Of a stretch of DNA of 64,000 nt, positions 1 to 7,632 are shown in pieces. How positions within the stretch are numbered: the stretch's first letter is position 1; each line of letters begins with the position of its first letter. Made by a program: the position numbers and the translations under genes. Location: the NCBI RefSeq assembly GCF_030815415.1, contig NZ_JAUSWW010000001.1:9362001-9426000 (forward strand), in the 5' to 3' direction. Origin of the DNA: Streptomyces canus (lineage in GTDB: Bacteria > Actinomycetota > Actinomycetes > Streptomycetales > Streptomycetaceae). The notes under the pieces were generated by a model. The model did no database searches. It saw only the letters and a list, made by a program, of their open reading frames with translations, and was not told where the DNA came from.

Positions 1-486
1 CGCGTCGGAGATGTACTGCGGGCTGGTCGGCTCCAGGAACTCACACCCCACCGGCAGGCCCGCGTCGAGCACGTCGAGCAGGACCTGACGGGCCATGCGC
101 AACCCCAACTGCACGTCATGGGTGCCGTCCAGGTGCGGGTCGTTGATCAGGCCTTTCCAACCGACGGTCGTCCGAGGCTTCTCGAAGTACACGCGCATCA
201 CCACGCAGAGCTCGTCACTGAGCGGGGCGACCGCTGCCGCCAGACGGTGCGCGTAGTCCCTGGCGGCTGCCGCGTCGTGCACCGAGCACGGGCCGACGAC
301 CAGGAGGAGCCGATCGTCCTCACCGGTCAGCACCGCGTTGACGGCGCGGCGACTGTCCGCCACCGAGGCCGCGCGGGTCGAACCCAGCGGAAGCTCGTCG
401 CGGAGGGCGGCTGGGGAGATGAGGGGCTGGAAGCCGGTGACGCGAAGGTCGTTGGTCCGGGGTGAGGCGCCGGTCGGTGTGGTCAT
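1..486 (-). CDS. Class I DAHP synthase, N-terminal part (cut by window edge)
   Basis: The 162 visible residues contain RLLLVVGPCSVHD, VVMRVYFEKPRTTVGWKG, LINDPHLDG and GCEFLEPTSPQY. These are the conserved substrate- and metal-site segments of class I 3-deoxy-D-arabino-heptulosonate 7-phosphate synthases (AroF/G/H type). The enzyme condenses phosphoenolpyruvate with erythrose 4-phosphate at the head of the shikimate pathway. The start is the ATG at 486-484, which gives MTTPTGASPRTNDLRV; the coding sequence runs off the left edge. About 200 bp upstream lies a short ORF rich in aromatic codons, followed by a strong terminator-like hairpin, so transcription is probably attenuated in response to aromatic amino acid supply (inference). 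Confidence 0.93.
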   Translation of the reverse strand, partial: MTTPTGASPRTNDLRVTGFQPLISPAALRDELPLGSTRAASVADSRRAVNAVLTGEDDRLLLVVGPCSVHDAAAARDYAHRLAAAVAPLSDELCVVMRVYFEKPRTTVGWKGLINDPHLDGTHDVQLGLRMARQVLLDVLDAGLPVGCEFLEPTSPQYISDA

Positions 487-570
487 GGGGGAGGTTCCCG
501 TCCTTTTCGTAAGGCGGGTCCGGTTCGGTACGTGTCTTCCACACCCGGGCCGGCCCGCCGTAAACGACGA

Positions 571-597
571 AGGGCAGAGACGGACCGTCTCTGCCCT
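571..597 (-). terminator. Attenuator terminator hairpin before the DAHP synthase gene
   Basis: AGGGCAGAGACGG and CCGTCTCTGCCCT are perfect inverted repeats of 13 bases. In practice this is a 10-11 bp stem with a small loop. On the minus strand it is followed by TTCGTCGTTT, which is T-rich for this genome. It sits between the leader peptide (621-683) and the DAHP synthase start at 486, where an attenuator terminator would be expected. Confidence 0.6.
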
Positions 598-620
598 GCT
601 GGCTCCGGGTGAAGGGTTGG

Positions 621-683
621 TCAGCGCACCTGACCCCCGGCTCCACCCGGAGCCGGCGGAAAGCGCCAATACCAACGATTCAC
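621..683 (-). CDS. Aromatic leader peptide of the DAHP synthase gene
   Basis: A GTG-started reading frame encodes the 20-residue peptide MNRWYWRFPPAPGGAGGQVR and ends in TGA. Four of residues 4-8 are aromatic: Trp, Tyr, Trp and Phe. It lies between the putative promoter and the DAHP synthase gene and is followed by mutually exclusive hairpins and a terminator-like stem. This is the classical design of a ribosome-mediated attenuator. Stalling at Trp or Tyr codons would change folding downstream and allow read-through into the biosynthetic gene. No clear Shine-Dalgarno precedes the GTG. A TACTGT -10-like hexamer at 699-704 would give a very short or absent 5' leader. The ORF and codon content are seen directly; the regulatory role is inferred. 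Confidence 0.68.
   Translation of the reverse strand: MNRWYWRFPPAPGGAGGQVR
637..656 (-). promoter_or_regulatory. Pause/anti-terminator hairpin in the aromatic leader
   Basis: On the minus strand CCGGCTCC and GGAGCCGG form an 8-bp stem closed by a GGGT loop, inside the leader-peptide coding region. The 5' arm region (645-654, GGCTCCGGGT) is also an exact reverse complement of 601-610 (ACCCGGAGCC). It can therefore pair either locally or with the segment just before the terminator, so the two folds exclude each other. Confidence 0.5.
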
Positions 684-756
684 CGTAGACACACGCGCAC
701 AGTAGCGCCCCTTCGTGAGCGGCGTGTACTGCTTTTCCTCCGTGGCGGTGCCGTGT

Positions 757-1740
757 TCAGGACTCGCGGGTGCGGCGGGCCTCGGCCACGAGTGTGCCGG
801 GCAGTCCCGGCCCCGCGCACGCGTAGTCGATCAGGAGGTCGCGGTACGAGGTGTTCGTGAGTTCCGGCGCGAGGGCGATCAGGTCCCGCAGGTTGTCGGA
901 CGAGCCGGTCAGACGGGCGCGGTAGGCGGCGCGTGCCGCGCGTAGGGAGACTTCGTCCGAAGCGTGTGCCAGGCCCTGTTCGGCGTGGCTCACGGCCGCG
1001 GCGAAGTCGCCCTGTTCGGCACGCAGGTCCGCGAGGTCCAGGTGGAGCGACCAGTTGTCGGGCTCCAGGGCCAGGGCACGGATGAAGGCGGTCGCAGCCT
1101 GGTCCAGGTCACCCATCGCCCGCCAGGTGCCCGCTCGGGTGACCTCGGTCCACATGACCCGGTCGACGGCGTCGGCACGATCGCACAGCGCGAACGCCAG
1201 GTCATGGCGACCGCAGGCCCGAGGCAGCCGGGCCATGGAGGCCAGCGACTCCGGCACGGGACTGCGCTCGGACACGACGTCGAGGGCATGGAACCAGGGC
1301 GCGAACCGCTCACGCATCTCGTCGGAGTCCAGGACACGGCCGTAGTCCAAGGTCCGCAGACACGCCTCGGCCAGCGCCTGAGCACTCACCGCGCCGAGAA
1401 GGCCGGCATCGCCGAACCACGGGGCAGCGCCCCAGGCCACGTCCGGCCGCACCCCCGTGACCGAGCCGAGGGTCATCACCGCGTCGTCCATGTCCCCGTC
1501 GAGGAACAGGAAGTAGGCCTGCGCCGGCACAGTACTCAAGGAGCCGTCCCCTTCGAGACCCTCCTTCAGCTCGGAGCGCCGCTCACGCCACAACTCGGCG
1601 AGCGCCGCATAGGGCTCCGGGGCCGCCGGCGCGGAGGCTATCGCACCCACCAGATACTCCACGGCGCGCACCGGGCTTCCGCCGCAGTGCGCCATCACGC
1701 CGGCGAGCGCGACTCCCGCTGTCACTGAACGATTCGACAC
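757..1740 (-). CDS. Tetratricopeptide-repeat protein
   Basis: The 327-residue protein (GTG start at 1740, VSNRSVTAGV) is Ala-, Leu- and Arg-rich and helical. It has TPR-like units near the C-terminus, for example AGTWRAMGDLDQAATAFIRALALEPDNW followed by a second A-L-A/Y-P spaced helix pair (LADLRAEQGDFAAAVSHAEQGLA). TPRs mediate protein-protein contacts; no catalytic domain is visible. The reading frame stays open upstream to 1791, so the start could be slightly earlier. It has no operonic partner: the xylanase gene upstream (1820-3859) is on the same strand, about 80 bp away, and functionally unrelated. The specific role is unknown. Confidence 0.75.
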   Translation of the reverse strand: MSNRSVTAGVALAGVMAHCGGSPVRAVEYLVGAIASAPAAPEPYAALAELWRERRSELKEGLEGDGSLSTVPAQAYFLFLDGDMDDAVMTLGSVTGVRPDVAWGAAPWFGDAGLLGAVSAQALAEACLRTLDYGRVLDSDEMRERFAPWFHALDVVSERSPVPESLASMARLPRACGRHDLAFALCDRADAVDRVMWTEVTRAGTWRAMGDLDQAATAFIRALALEPDNWSLHLDLADLRAEQGDFAAAVSHAEQGLAHASDEVSLRAARAAYRARLTGSSDNLRDLIALAPELTNTSYRDLLIDYACAGPGLPGTLVAEARRTRES

Positions 1741-1819
1741 CGCCAGAGAATATCCATGGCCCGCTGACCGGGCAGGACGTGGACCTCGCACGAGCGGCGG
1801 GGCCCACGTCGTCAGCCGG

Positions 1820-3859
1820 TCAGCAGGTCGAGCTGGTCTGGGTGAGCAGGCCCAGTCGCCACGGCAGGCTGTTGTAGTCGCCGCCCGCGCTGGGGTTCAT
1901 GCCTTGGTACAGGTACTGGAGCCTGCACGAGGGGATGGTCAGTGTCTGGTCGTAGCCGGCACGGATCATCTCGCCGTGGCTGATGTCCCTGGTCCAGGAG
2001 CCGGAGGGGAAGGCCACATTGCTCGCCTTGGCGAACGGGTTGCTCTCGGAGGCGGCCAGCGGTGTCCACGAACCGGCGAGGCTGCTCGTCGTCCAGGAGC
2101 GGAAGTAGCGCCGGCCGTCCGAGCCGATGGCCTCGACCAGGAGCAGGTACTGGTTGGAGCCCTGCACCTTGTAGACGTTGCTCGCTTCCCACAGGGCGTA
2201 CTTGTTGGAGTCCTGGGCCACGATGACGGTATTGGTGAACCCGTTCGGGAACTGGCCGACGGTCGTCTGGGAGCGGTAGAGGTGCCCGTTGTCGTCGGAG
2301 GAGAACAGATAGCAGTTGGCGCTGTCGCAGATCACCCACATGTCGACCCAGTGGCCGTTGCCGATGTTCTGCCTGATGATGTCCGGCATCGACGCGTAGA
2401 AGTTGCGCGGTGCGCTCCACCCGTTGGGGTTGCTGATGTCGGGATTGGTCGAGTACGACGCGTTGCCGGTCTGGTAGACGAGGTACCACAGGCGCTGCGA
2501 GGTGTTGTAGAAGACCTGGGGCGCGGCCCGGTACCCGGTACCGATGGCGGTGCGGTCCAGGTAGTGGTGCGTGGCGGAGCCCGCCTGCGACCAGTCGGTG
2601 AAGCTCAAATACACGAGGTTGTACCCAGCGGAGCTCGCGGTGCTCGCGAACACGTGGTACTTGCCGTTGTAGTAGACGACCGACGGGTCCTTGACCGCCG
2701 CGATGTTGTGGGTCGAGTCCGGCTTCGGCCCGATCAGGGCCCCGCTGGAACTCCACGAGAAGCGGGAGGGGAGGGCGGCGGTGGACTTGGCCGACAGGGC
2801 GGTCGTGCTCTTTGCGGCGGCCGTGTTCTGTGCGGCGGCCGTGCCGCCCATCGCGGTGAGCGCCGCCTGGTACGCCGCCTTCTTGTTGCCGTTCCGGTCG
2901 AACAGCAGCGGGTTCTCGCCACTGCGCCAGGAGTCGCTGTCCCGGATGCCCCAGACGGTGATGCCGGTGCAGCGCGACACGTTCATGCAGGCCCGCACCG
3001 AGTTCGCGTACGCGGAGGCCGGTGCCTGGGCGATGTCCAGTTCGGTGATCTGTACGTCCACGCCGAGGGCGGCGAAGTTCGACAGCGTGCTCTGGAAGCT
3101 GGAGGGCGGGCCGCCGGTGCCGAAGTGCGCCTGGAAGCCGACGCAGTCGATGGGCACCCCGCGCGACTTGAAGTCGCGCACCATGCGGTAGACGCCCTGG
3201 GTCTTCGCGGCACTCCAGTTCTCGATGTTGTAGTCGTTGTAGCAGAGCTTGGCCGCCGGGTCGGCCGACCGTGCGGTGCGGAAGGCCTGTTCGATGAAGC
3301 CGTCGCCGAGCAGGTTCTGGAACACCGAGGGGCGGTGCTGGCCGCTGCCGCCGTCGGCGAAGGCCTCGTTGACGACGTCCCACGAGTGGATCCGGCCCTT
3401 GTAGTGGTTCGCCACGGTGGTGATGTGGTTGTTCATCACACTGCGCAGGGTGTTCGCATCGGTGATGGAGCTGACCCAGCCGGGCAGTTGGGAGTGCCAC
3501 ACCAGGGTGTGGCCGCGCACGCGCTGCCCGCGGGCCGTCGCGCGGTTGACGATCTGGTCGGCGGGGCCGAAGTTGAACGAGCCGCGGGATCGCTCGGTGG
3601 TGTCCCACTTCATCTCGTTCTCGGGTGTGACCTGGTTGAACTCGCGGTCCAGGATCCCGGTGTACGTGCCGTCGCCGAGCTTTCCGGCGGCCACCGCGGT
3701 GCCGAAGTACCGTCCGGACTGGGCGGCTTGGGCGCCGAGTGTGGAGGCCTGGACGGCATCGGGCGCGGCGGTTGCCGCCTCTGGCGTCACCAGGGCGGCG
3801 ATGGCCAGCAGGGATAAGACGGAGGCTCGGCGACGGCCGAGCCGTTTCAGCGGGTTCAC
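1820..3859 (-). CDS. Secreted bifunctional GH10 xylanase / GH62 arabinofuranosidase
   Basis: The 679-residue protein begins at a GTG preceded by GAGGAG. It has a basic-hydrophobic signal peptide ending near ATAAPDA (about residue 33). Residues 45-340 are a GH10 endo-beta-1,4-xylanase: HTLVWHSQLPGW, acid/base Glu165 in WDVVNEAF, nucleophile Glu273 in QITELDIA. An Ala/Thr/Ser-rich linker (about 340-366) leads to a GH62 alpha-L-arabinofuranosidase five-blade domain (367-679), with Asp391 in VKDPSVVYYNGKYHVF and Glu558 in YALWEASNVY. Together the domains would cut arabinoxylan backbone and remove arabinose side chains outside the cell. It lies 53 bp downstream of the GH43 gene on the same strand, probably in one transcript. 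The GH62 domain stands where many Streptomyces GH10 enzymes carry a CBM13. Confidence 0.95.
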   Translation of the reverse strand: MNPLKRLGRRRASVLSLLAIAALVTPEAATAAPDAVQASTLGAQAAQSGRYFGTAVAAGKLGDGTYTGILDREFNQVTPENEMKWDTTERSRGSFNFGPADQIVNRATARGQRVRGHTLVWHSQLPGWVSSITDANTLRSVMNNHITTVANHYKGRIHSWDVVNEAFADGGSGQHRPSVFQNLLGDGFIEQAFRTARSADPAAKLCYNDYNIENWSAAKTQGVYRMVRDFKSRGVPIDCVGFQAHFGTGGPPSSFQSTLSNFAALGVDVQITELDIAQAPASAYANSVRACMNVSRCTGITVWGIRDSDSWRSGENPLLFDRNGNKKAAYQAALTAMGGTAAAQNTAAAKSTTALSAKSTAALPSRFSWSSSGALIGPKPDSTHNIAAVKDPSVVYYNGKYHVFASTASSAGYNLVYLSFTDWSQAGSATHHYLDRTAIGTGYRAAPQVFYNTSQRLWYLVYQTGNASYSTNPDISNPNGWSAPRNFYASMPDIIRQNIGNGHWVDMWVICDSANCYLFSSDDNGHLYRSQTTVGQFPNGFTNTVIVAQDSNKYALWEASNVYKVQGSNQYLLLVEAIGSDGRRYFRSWTTSSLAGSWTPLAASESNPFAKASNVAFPSGSWTRDISHGEMIRAGYDQTLTIPSCRLQYLYQGMNPSAGGDYNSLPWRLGLLTQTSSTC

Positions 3860-3912
3860 GGTTCTCCTCGTGCGGTGGGGGTGGGGGGTGGGCTGTGCGG
3901 TCCTCCGTTCGT

Positions 3913-5523
3913 TCAGGGCGTGGCCAGCTCGAACCGCGGGATGCGGACCGCGCCGCCGAGTGCCTGGGTGGCGTGGTGGAAGAGGGCGAATCGGTAGCCC
4001 ATGAAGAACCGCCAGTCGTTGCCCATGGAGAAGGTCGGGCCCAGGCGGATGAAGTTGGTGCCGTCGGTGCTGTAGGAGAAGGTTCCGGGGCGTGCCGCGC
4101 CGGGGCGGATGTCCGCGCTCGCGCGCAGCCAGATGCGGCTGCCGGACACGGCCGCGCTCGCTGCTTCCGTGCCGGTGCCGGTGGTGTTCCAGTTGCCGTC
4201 CATGGTCAGCCCGTTGACCATCACCACCCGTGTCGCGCCGCCGTCGCGCTTGACGCCGATCCAGGCGGAGGAGTCACGCAGCAGCGCCAGTCCGGCCCGG
4301 TCGCCGTCGCGCATCGCCGAGAAGTCGAGCTGGACCGTGGCGGTCGAGGTGGGGCCCTGGATGCGATGGGTGAGCGTGTTGCGGGCCCAGTACAGGTCGT
4401 TGGTGACGGTGGCGGTCCGCAGCGTGAGTCCGTTGTTCACCGACCACTTGGTGTTGTCCGGGTTGTGGTTCCACTCCCACCTCGGCTTGAGGCTCGTGCC
4501 GTCGAACGTGTCGACGCCGGTCATCGGGGTGACCTGGCGCGGTGGAGTGGGCACGGACGGGCTGGGATACGAGGTGCCCCACGCGCCGTTCACGAGTTGC
4601 ACGACGGGCCAGCCGTCCGCGGTCCAGGTGACCGGCGCCAGGGCGGGCACCCGGCCGCCGGGGTAGGCGTCCACGAACGCCATGTAGTACCAGGCACCGC
4701 TCTGTGTCTGCACCAACCCGCCCTGGTGCGGGACGCCACCGCCGGCGATCGGCCCGCGCAGGTCGAGGAGGACCTGCCGCATCGTGTAGGGACCGAAGGG
4801 GCCGCCCGACGACTTGAGGATGTACTGCCCGTTCGCGGGGCGGGTCAGGAAGATGTAGTACTGCCCGTTGATCTTGTAGAAGCGGGCACCCTCGAGGGTG
4901 CCGACACTCGACGGCGTGGTGAACACCTGTTGCGTGCGTACCTGGTTGCGGCCGTCGGGCGACAGCTGGGCCACGCTGATCGTGGTGTTCCCGTACGCCA
5001 CGTACAGGGTGTCGTCGGTGTCGACGAGCAATCCCGCGTCGTAGTACGGCGTGCTGATGGTCGTCAGCCTGTTCCACGGCCCCTCGGCGGCGGTGGCCGT
5101 GTAGATGTACGTCCTGGCGAAGTCGATCTGGCCGAGCCAGTAGAAGGTCCTGCTGCTCGGCCGGTAGGCCAGCGACGACGCCCAGATGCCCCGGACATAG
5201 CCACGGGCACCGTTCAGGTCGTACTTGGTGCCGAAGTCGAGCACGGGCACCGAGTGACCGGCGATCTCCCAGTTCACCAGGTCGTACGAGCGCAGGACGG
5301 GCGCCCCGGGCGAGTAGTGCATTGTCGAGGCCGAGGCGTAGTAGGTGGCGCCGACGCGGATGATGTCGATGTCCGCGAAGTCCTGCCAGATCACCGGGTT
5401 CGTGAACGTGGCGGCGGCAGCGTGGGCGGGGATGGCCGGAAGGAGGGCACCGGTGACCAGGCCGGTGGCGGTGGCCAGCACTCGGCGACGTCCCAGAGGT
5501 TGATCAGAGCATGACATGTCCAT
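3913..5523 (-). CDS. Secreted GH43 beta-xylosidase/arabinofuranosidase family enzyme
   Basis: The 536-residue protein starts at ATG 5523 (MDMSCSDQPL), with AGAGAG upstream. An in-frame ATG at 5604 is less likely because it lies ahead of the signal peptide. GRRRVLATATGLVTG followed by AHAA is a Tat-like signal. The catalytic five-blade GH43 domain begins at FTNPVIWQDFADIDIIRVG, which holds the base Asp. It continues with GIWASSLAYRP and VGTLEGARFYKINGQYYIF, which likely holds the acid Glu. From about residue 330 a beta-sandwich domain follows (VDTFDGTSLKPRWEWNHNPDN...), as in GH43 proteins with a DUF1349/concanavalin-like module. It is the first gene of a GH43 - GH10/GH62 operon for xylan or arabinoxylan use. 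Confidence 0.9.
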   Translation of the reverse strand: MDMSCSDQPLGRRRVLATATGLVTGALLPAIPAHAAAATFTNPVIWQDFADIDIIRVGATYYASASTMHYSPGAPVLRSYDLVNWEIAGHSVPVLDFGTKYDLNGARGYVRGIWASSLAYRPSSRTFYWLGQIDFARTYIYTATAAEGPWNRLTTISTPYYDAGLLVDTDDTLYVAYGNTTISVAQLSPDGRNQVRTQQVFTTPSSVGTLEGARFYKINGQYYIFLTRPANGQYILKSSGGPFGPYTMRQVLLDLRGPIAGGGVPHQGGLVQTQSGAWYYMAFVDAYPGGRVPALAPVTWTADGWPVVQLVNGAWGTSYPSPSVPTPPRQVTPMTGVDTFDGTSLKPRWEWNHNPDNTKWSVNNGLTLRTATVTNDLYWARNTLTHRIQGPTSTATVQLDFSAMRDGDRAGLALLRDSSAWIGVKRDGGATRVVMVNGLTMDGNWNTTGTGTEAASAAVSGSRIWLRASADIRPGAARPGTFSYSTDGTNFIRLGPTFSMGNDWRFFMGYRFALFHHATQALGGAVRIPRFELATP

Positions 5524-5671
5524 GTGTCGATCTCTCTGTGAGGGAGCGCTGTGGGGGTGGATCGGTCCCGCGAGGTTCGGTATGACGAACGCCAATCGAC
5601 TCATCGAGCAACGGGATGATTGCGAGGCTTATAGCTCCCGTCAATACACCTCGCATGATTCGATGATGAAG

Positions 5672-5685
5672 TCGAAAGATTTCGA
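5672..5685. promoter_or_regulatory. Inverted repeat upstream of the GH43-GH10 operon
   Basis: TCGAAAGATTTCGA consists of two 6-bp half-sites, TCGAAA and TTTCGA, separated by two bases. It lies about 150 bp upstream of the GH43 start in the divergent region 5524-5941. A GAAA/TTTC-type palindrome is a plausible operator for a xylan-responsive repressor (inference). Confidence 0.4.
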
Positions 5686-5834
5686 ACCCGGTTGTGCTCG
5701 AACGTCGACGAACCGGGCCGCGCGTCTCGGTGCCTGCAACCGAGGCGCGTGAGGGAATCGTTTGACCGGCCGATTGGTGTTGACATGCCGGGAACTCCCT
5801 CTAGTCTCCCTGGGGTTGGCGATCCGAAAGCAGG

Positions 5835-5846
5835 CCGAAATTTCGG
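5835..5846. promoter_or_regulatory. Perfect 12-bp palindrome in the GH43/GH27 divergent region
   Basis: CCGAAATTTCGG is a perfect palindrome about 95 bp upstream of the alpha-galactosidase start. It shares the CGAAA/TTTCG core with the repeat at 5672-5685 on the other flank. That would fit one regulator binding both sides of the divergent promoters (inference). Confidence 0.4.
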
Positions 5847-5854
5847 ACGTCGAT

Positions 5855-5880
5855 GCGGGTGTCATAGACATGACACCCGC
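5855..5880. promoter_or_regulatory. 11-bp inverted repeat upstream of the alpha-galactosidase gene
   Basis: GCGGGTGTCAT (5855-5865) and ATGACACCCGC (5870-5880) are perfect inverted repeats around an AGAC loop, 60-85 bp before the GTG start. It may be an operator or an mRNA stem in the 5' leader. No T-tract follows, so it does not look like a terminator. Confidence 0.4.
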
Positions 5881-5941
5881 CTCCTTCGCGCGTCGGTCAT
5901 CCCTTGTCCGGCGCCCTCGCTGCGCTGAAAAGGAGCCCAGA

Positions 5942-7588
5942 GTGTTCAGACCATCGGGCAGACGACTTCTCCACCTGTTCGCGGCCACCGCACTGACGCT
6001 CACCGCGTCCCTCACGGCCTCGGTCCACTCCACCGCCTCCGCCGCGCCGGGCAGTCCGGCGCTCACTCCGCCGCTGGGCTGGAACAGCTGGAACAGCTTC
6101 GGATGCGGGGTCACGGAGGCGCGGGTCCGCGAGGCCGCCGACGCGATGGTGTCCTCGGGCATGCGGGACGCCGGTTACCGGTACGTGGTGGTCGACGACT
6201 GCTGGTTCGACCCGCAGCGCGACACGGCGGGCAACCTGCGGGCCGACCCGGCCAAGTTCCCGAGCGGGATGAAGGCCCTCGGGGACTACATCCACGGCAA
6301 GGGGCTGAAGTTCGGCATCTACCAGGTGCCGGGCGAACGCACCTGCGCGCAGGCCACAGGCGGCTACCCGGGGTCCACGGGCAGCAGGGGACACGAGGTC
6401 CAGGACGCCACCACGTTCGCCTCCTGGGGCGTCGACTACCTCAAGTACGACTGGTGCTCCTCCAGCGGCACCCGTGACGAGCAGGTCGCGCGGTTCACGC
6501 TCATGCGCGACGCCCTGCGTGCCACCGGACGGCCCATCGTCTACAGCATCAACCCGAACAGCCTGCACGCCATCACCGGCTCCACCTACAACTGGGGCGA
6601 GGTCGCCGACCTGTGGCGGACGACCGAGGACCTGCTCGACATCTGGCAGAACGGCAACACCAACAGCTACCCGATGGGTGTCGGCAACGTCCTGGACGTC
6701 ACCGCGCCGCTGGCGGCACAGTCGGGCCCGGGCCACTGGAACGACCCCGACATGCTCGTCGTCGGCCGCCCCGGCCTGTCCCTGACCGAGTCCCGATCCC
6801 ACTTCGCCCTGTGGGCCCTCCTCTCCGCCCCGCTCATGGCCGGCAACGACATCCGCACCATGTCCGCCGACGTGAGCGCGATCCTGCGCAACCCGCGTCT
6901 GCTGGCGGTCAACCAGGACGCGCTCGGCGCGGGCGGGCGCCGGGTCCGCGACGACGGCAGCACCGAGGTGTTCGCCAAGCCCCTGTCCGACGGATCGGTG
7001 GCGGTGGGCCTGTTCAACCGGGGCGGCGGCGCCGCGACGGTCAGCACGACAGCGGCTCAAGTCGGTCTGACCGGCGGATCGTTCACCCTCACCGACCTGT
7101 GGTCGGGCGGCACGTCGAGCACGTCCGGACAGATCTCGGCGAGCGTCCCCGCGCACGGTGTGGCCGTGTTCCGGGTGAGCGGCGGCAGTCCGCTGGCCGC
7201 CACCACCTCGCGGCTGCGCGGCAGCGGCTCCGGCCGCTGCGTGGACGTGGACAACGCCTCCACAGCCGCCGGGGCCACCGTACTGCTCTGGGACTGTCAC
7301 ACGGCCGCCAACCAGCTGTGGACCACGTGGGCGGGCGGCGAGATCCGCGTCTTCGGCGACAAGTGCCTCGACGCCTACAACCAGGGCACCGCCAACGGCA
7401 CCCGGGTCATCACCTGGACCTGCAACGGCCAGAACAACCAGAAGTGGACCATCGGCTCCGACGGGTCGGTCCGCAACGTCCACTCCGGACTCTGCCTCGA
7501 CACCGACCGGGCCGGCACCGCCAACGGCACCGCACTGGTCCTGTGGACCTGCGACGGCAGGGCCGGCCAGAAGTGGAGCCGGTTGTGA
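5942..7588 (+). CDS. Secreted GH27 alpha-galactosidase with C-terminal ricin-type CBM13
   Basis: The 548-residue protein starts at GTG 5942 behind AAAAGGAG; the frame is open further upstream, but the signal peptide FRPSGRRLLHLFAATALTLT fits this start. The GH27 barrel shows PPLGWNSWNSFGC, VVVDDCWF, the nucleophile Asp170 in YLKYDWC, the likely acid/base Asp230 in WRTTEDLLDIW, and GPGHWNDPDMLVVG. A beta-sandwich follows. From about residue 425 a ricin-B lectin trefoil has three repeats with the QxW signature (NQLWTTW, NQKWTIG, GQKWSRL). It would remove alpha-1,6-galactose from galactomannan or galacto-oligosaccharides outside the cell. It is divergent from the xylan operon. Confidence 0.94.
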   Translation: MFRPSGRRLLHLFAATALTLTASLTASVHSTASAAPGSPALTPPLGWNSWNSFGCGVTEARVREAADAMVSSGMRDAGYRYVVVDDCWFDPQRDTAGNLRADPAKFPSGMKALGDYIHGKGLKFGIYQVPGERTCAQATGGYPGSTGSRGHEVQDATTFASWGVDYLKYDWCSSSGTRDEQVARFTLMRDALRATGRPIVYSINPNSLHAITGSTYNWGEVADLWRTTEDLLDIWQNGNTNSYPMGVGNVLDVTAPLAAQSGPGHWNDPDMLVVGRPGLSLTESRSHFALWALLSAPLMAGNDIRTMSADVSAILRNPRLLAVNQDALGAGGRRVRDDGSTEVFAKPLSDGSVAVGLFNRGGGAATVSTTAAQVGLTGGSFTLTDLWSGGTSSTSGQISASVPAHGVAVFRVSGGSPLAATTSRLRGSGSGRCVDVDNASTAAGATVLLWDCHTAANQLWTTWAGGEIRVFGDKCLDAYNQGTANGTRVITWTCNGQNNQKWTIGSDGSVRNVHSGLCLDTDRAGTANGTALVLWTCDGRAGQKWSRL

Positions 7589-7632
7589 GCGCGGCGATGA
7601 TCCGACAGCGGGCTCCTGAGGGGGAGCGTGGG

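Noticed and set aside
5541..5554. Partial CebR-like half-site AGGGAGCGCT near the GH43 gene
   Set aside because: Only one half matches; the second half differs in four or more bases.
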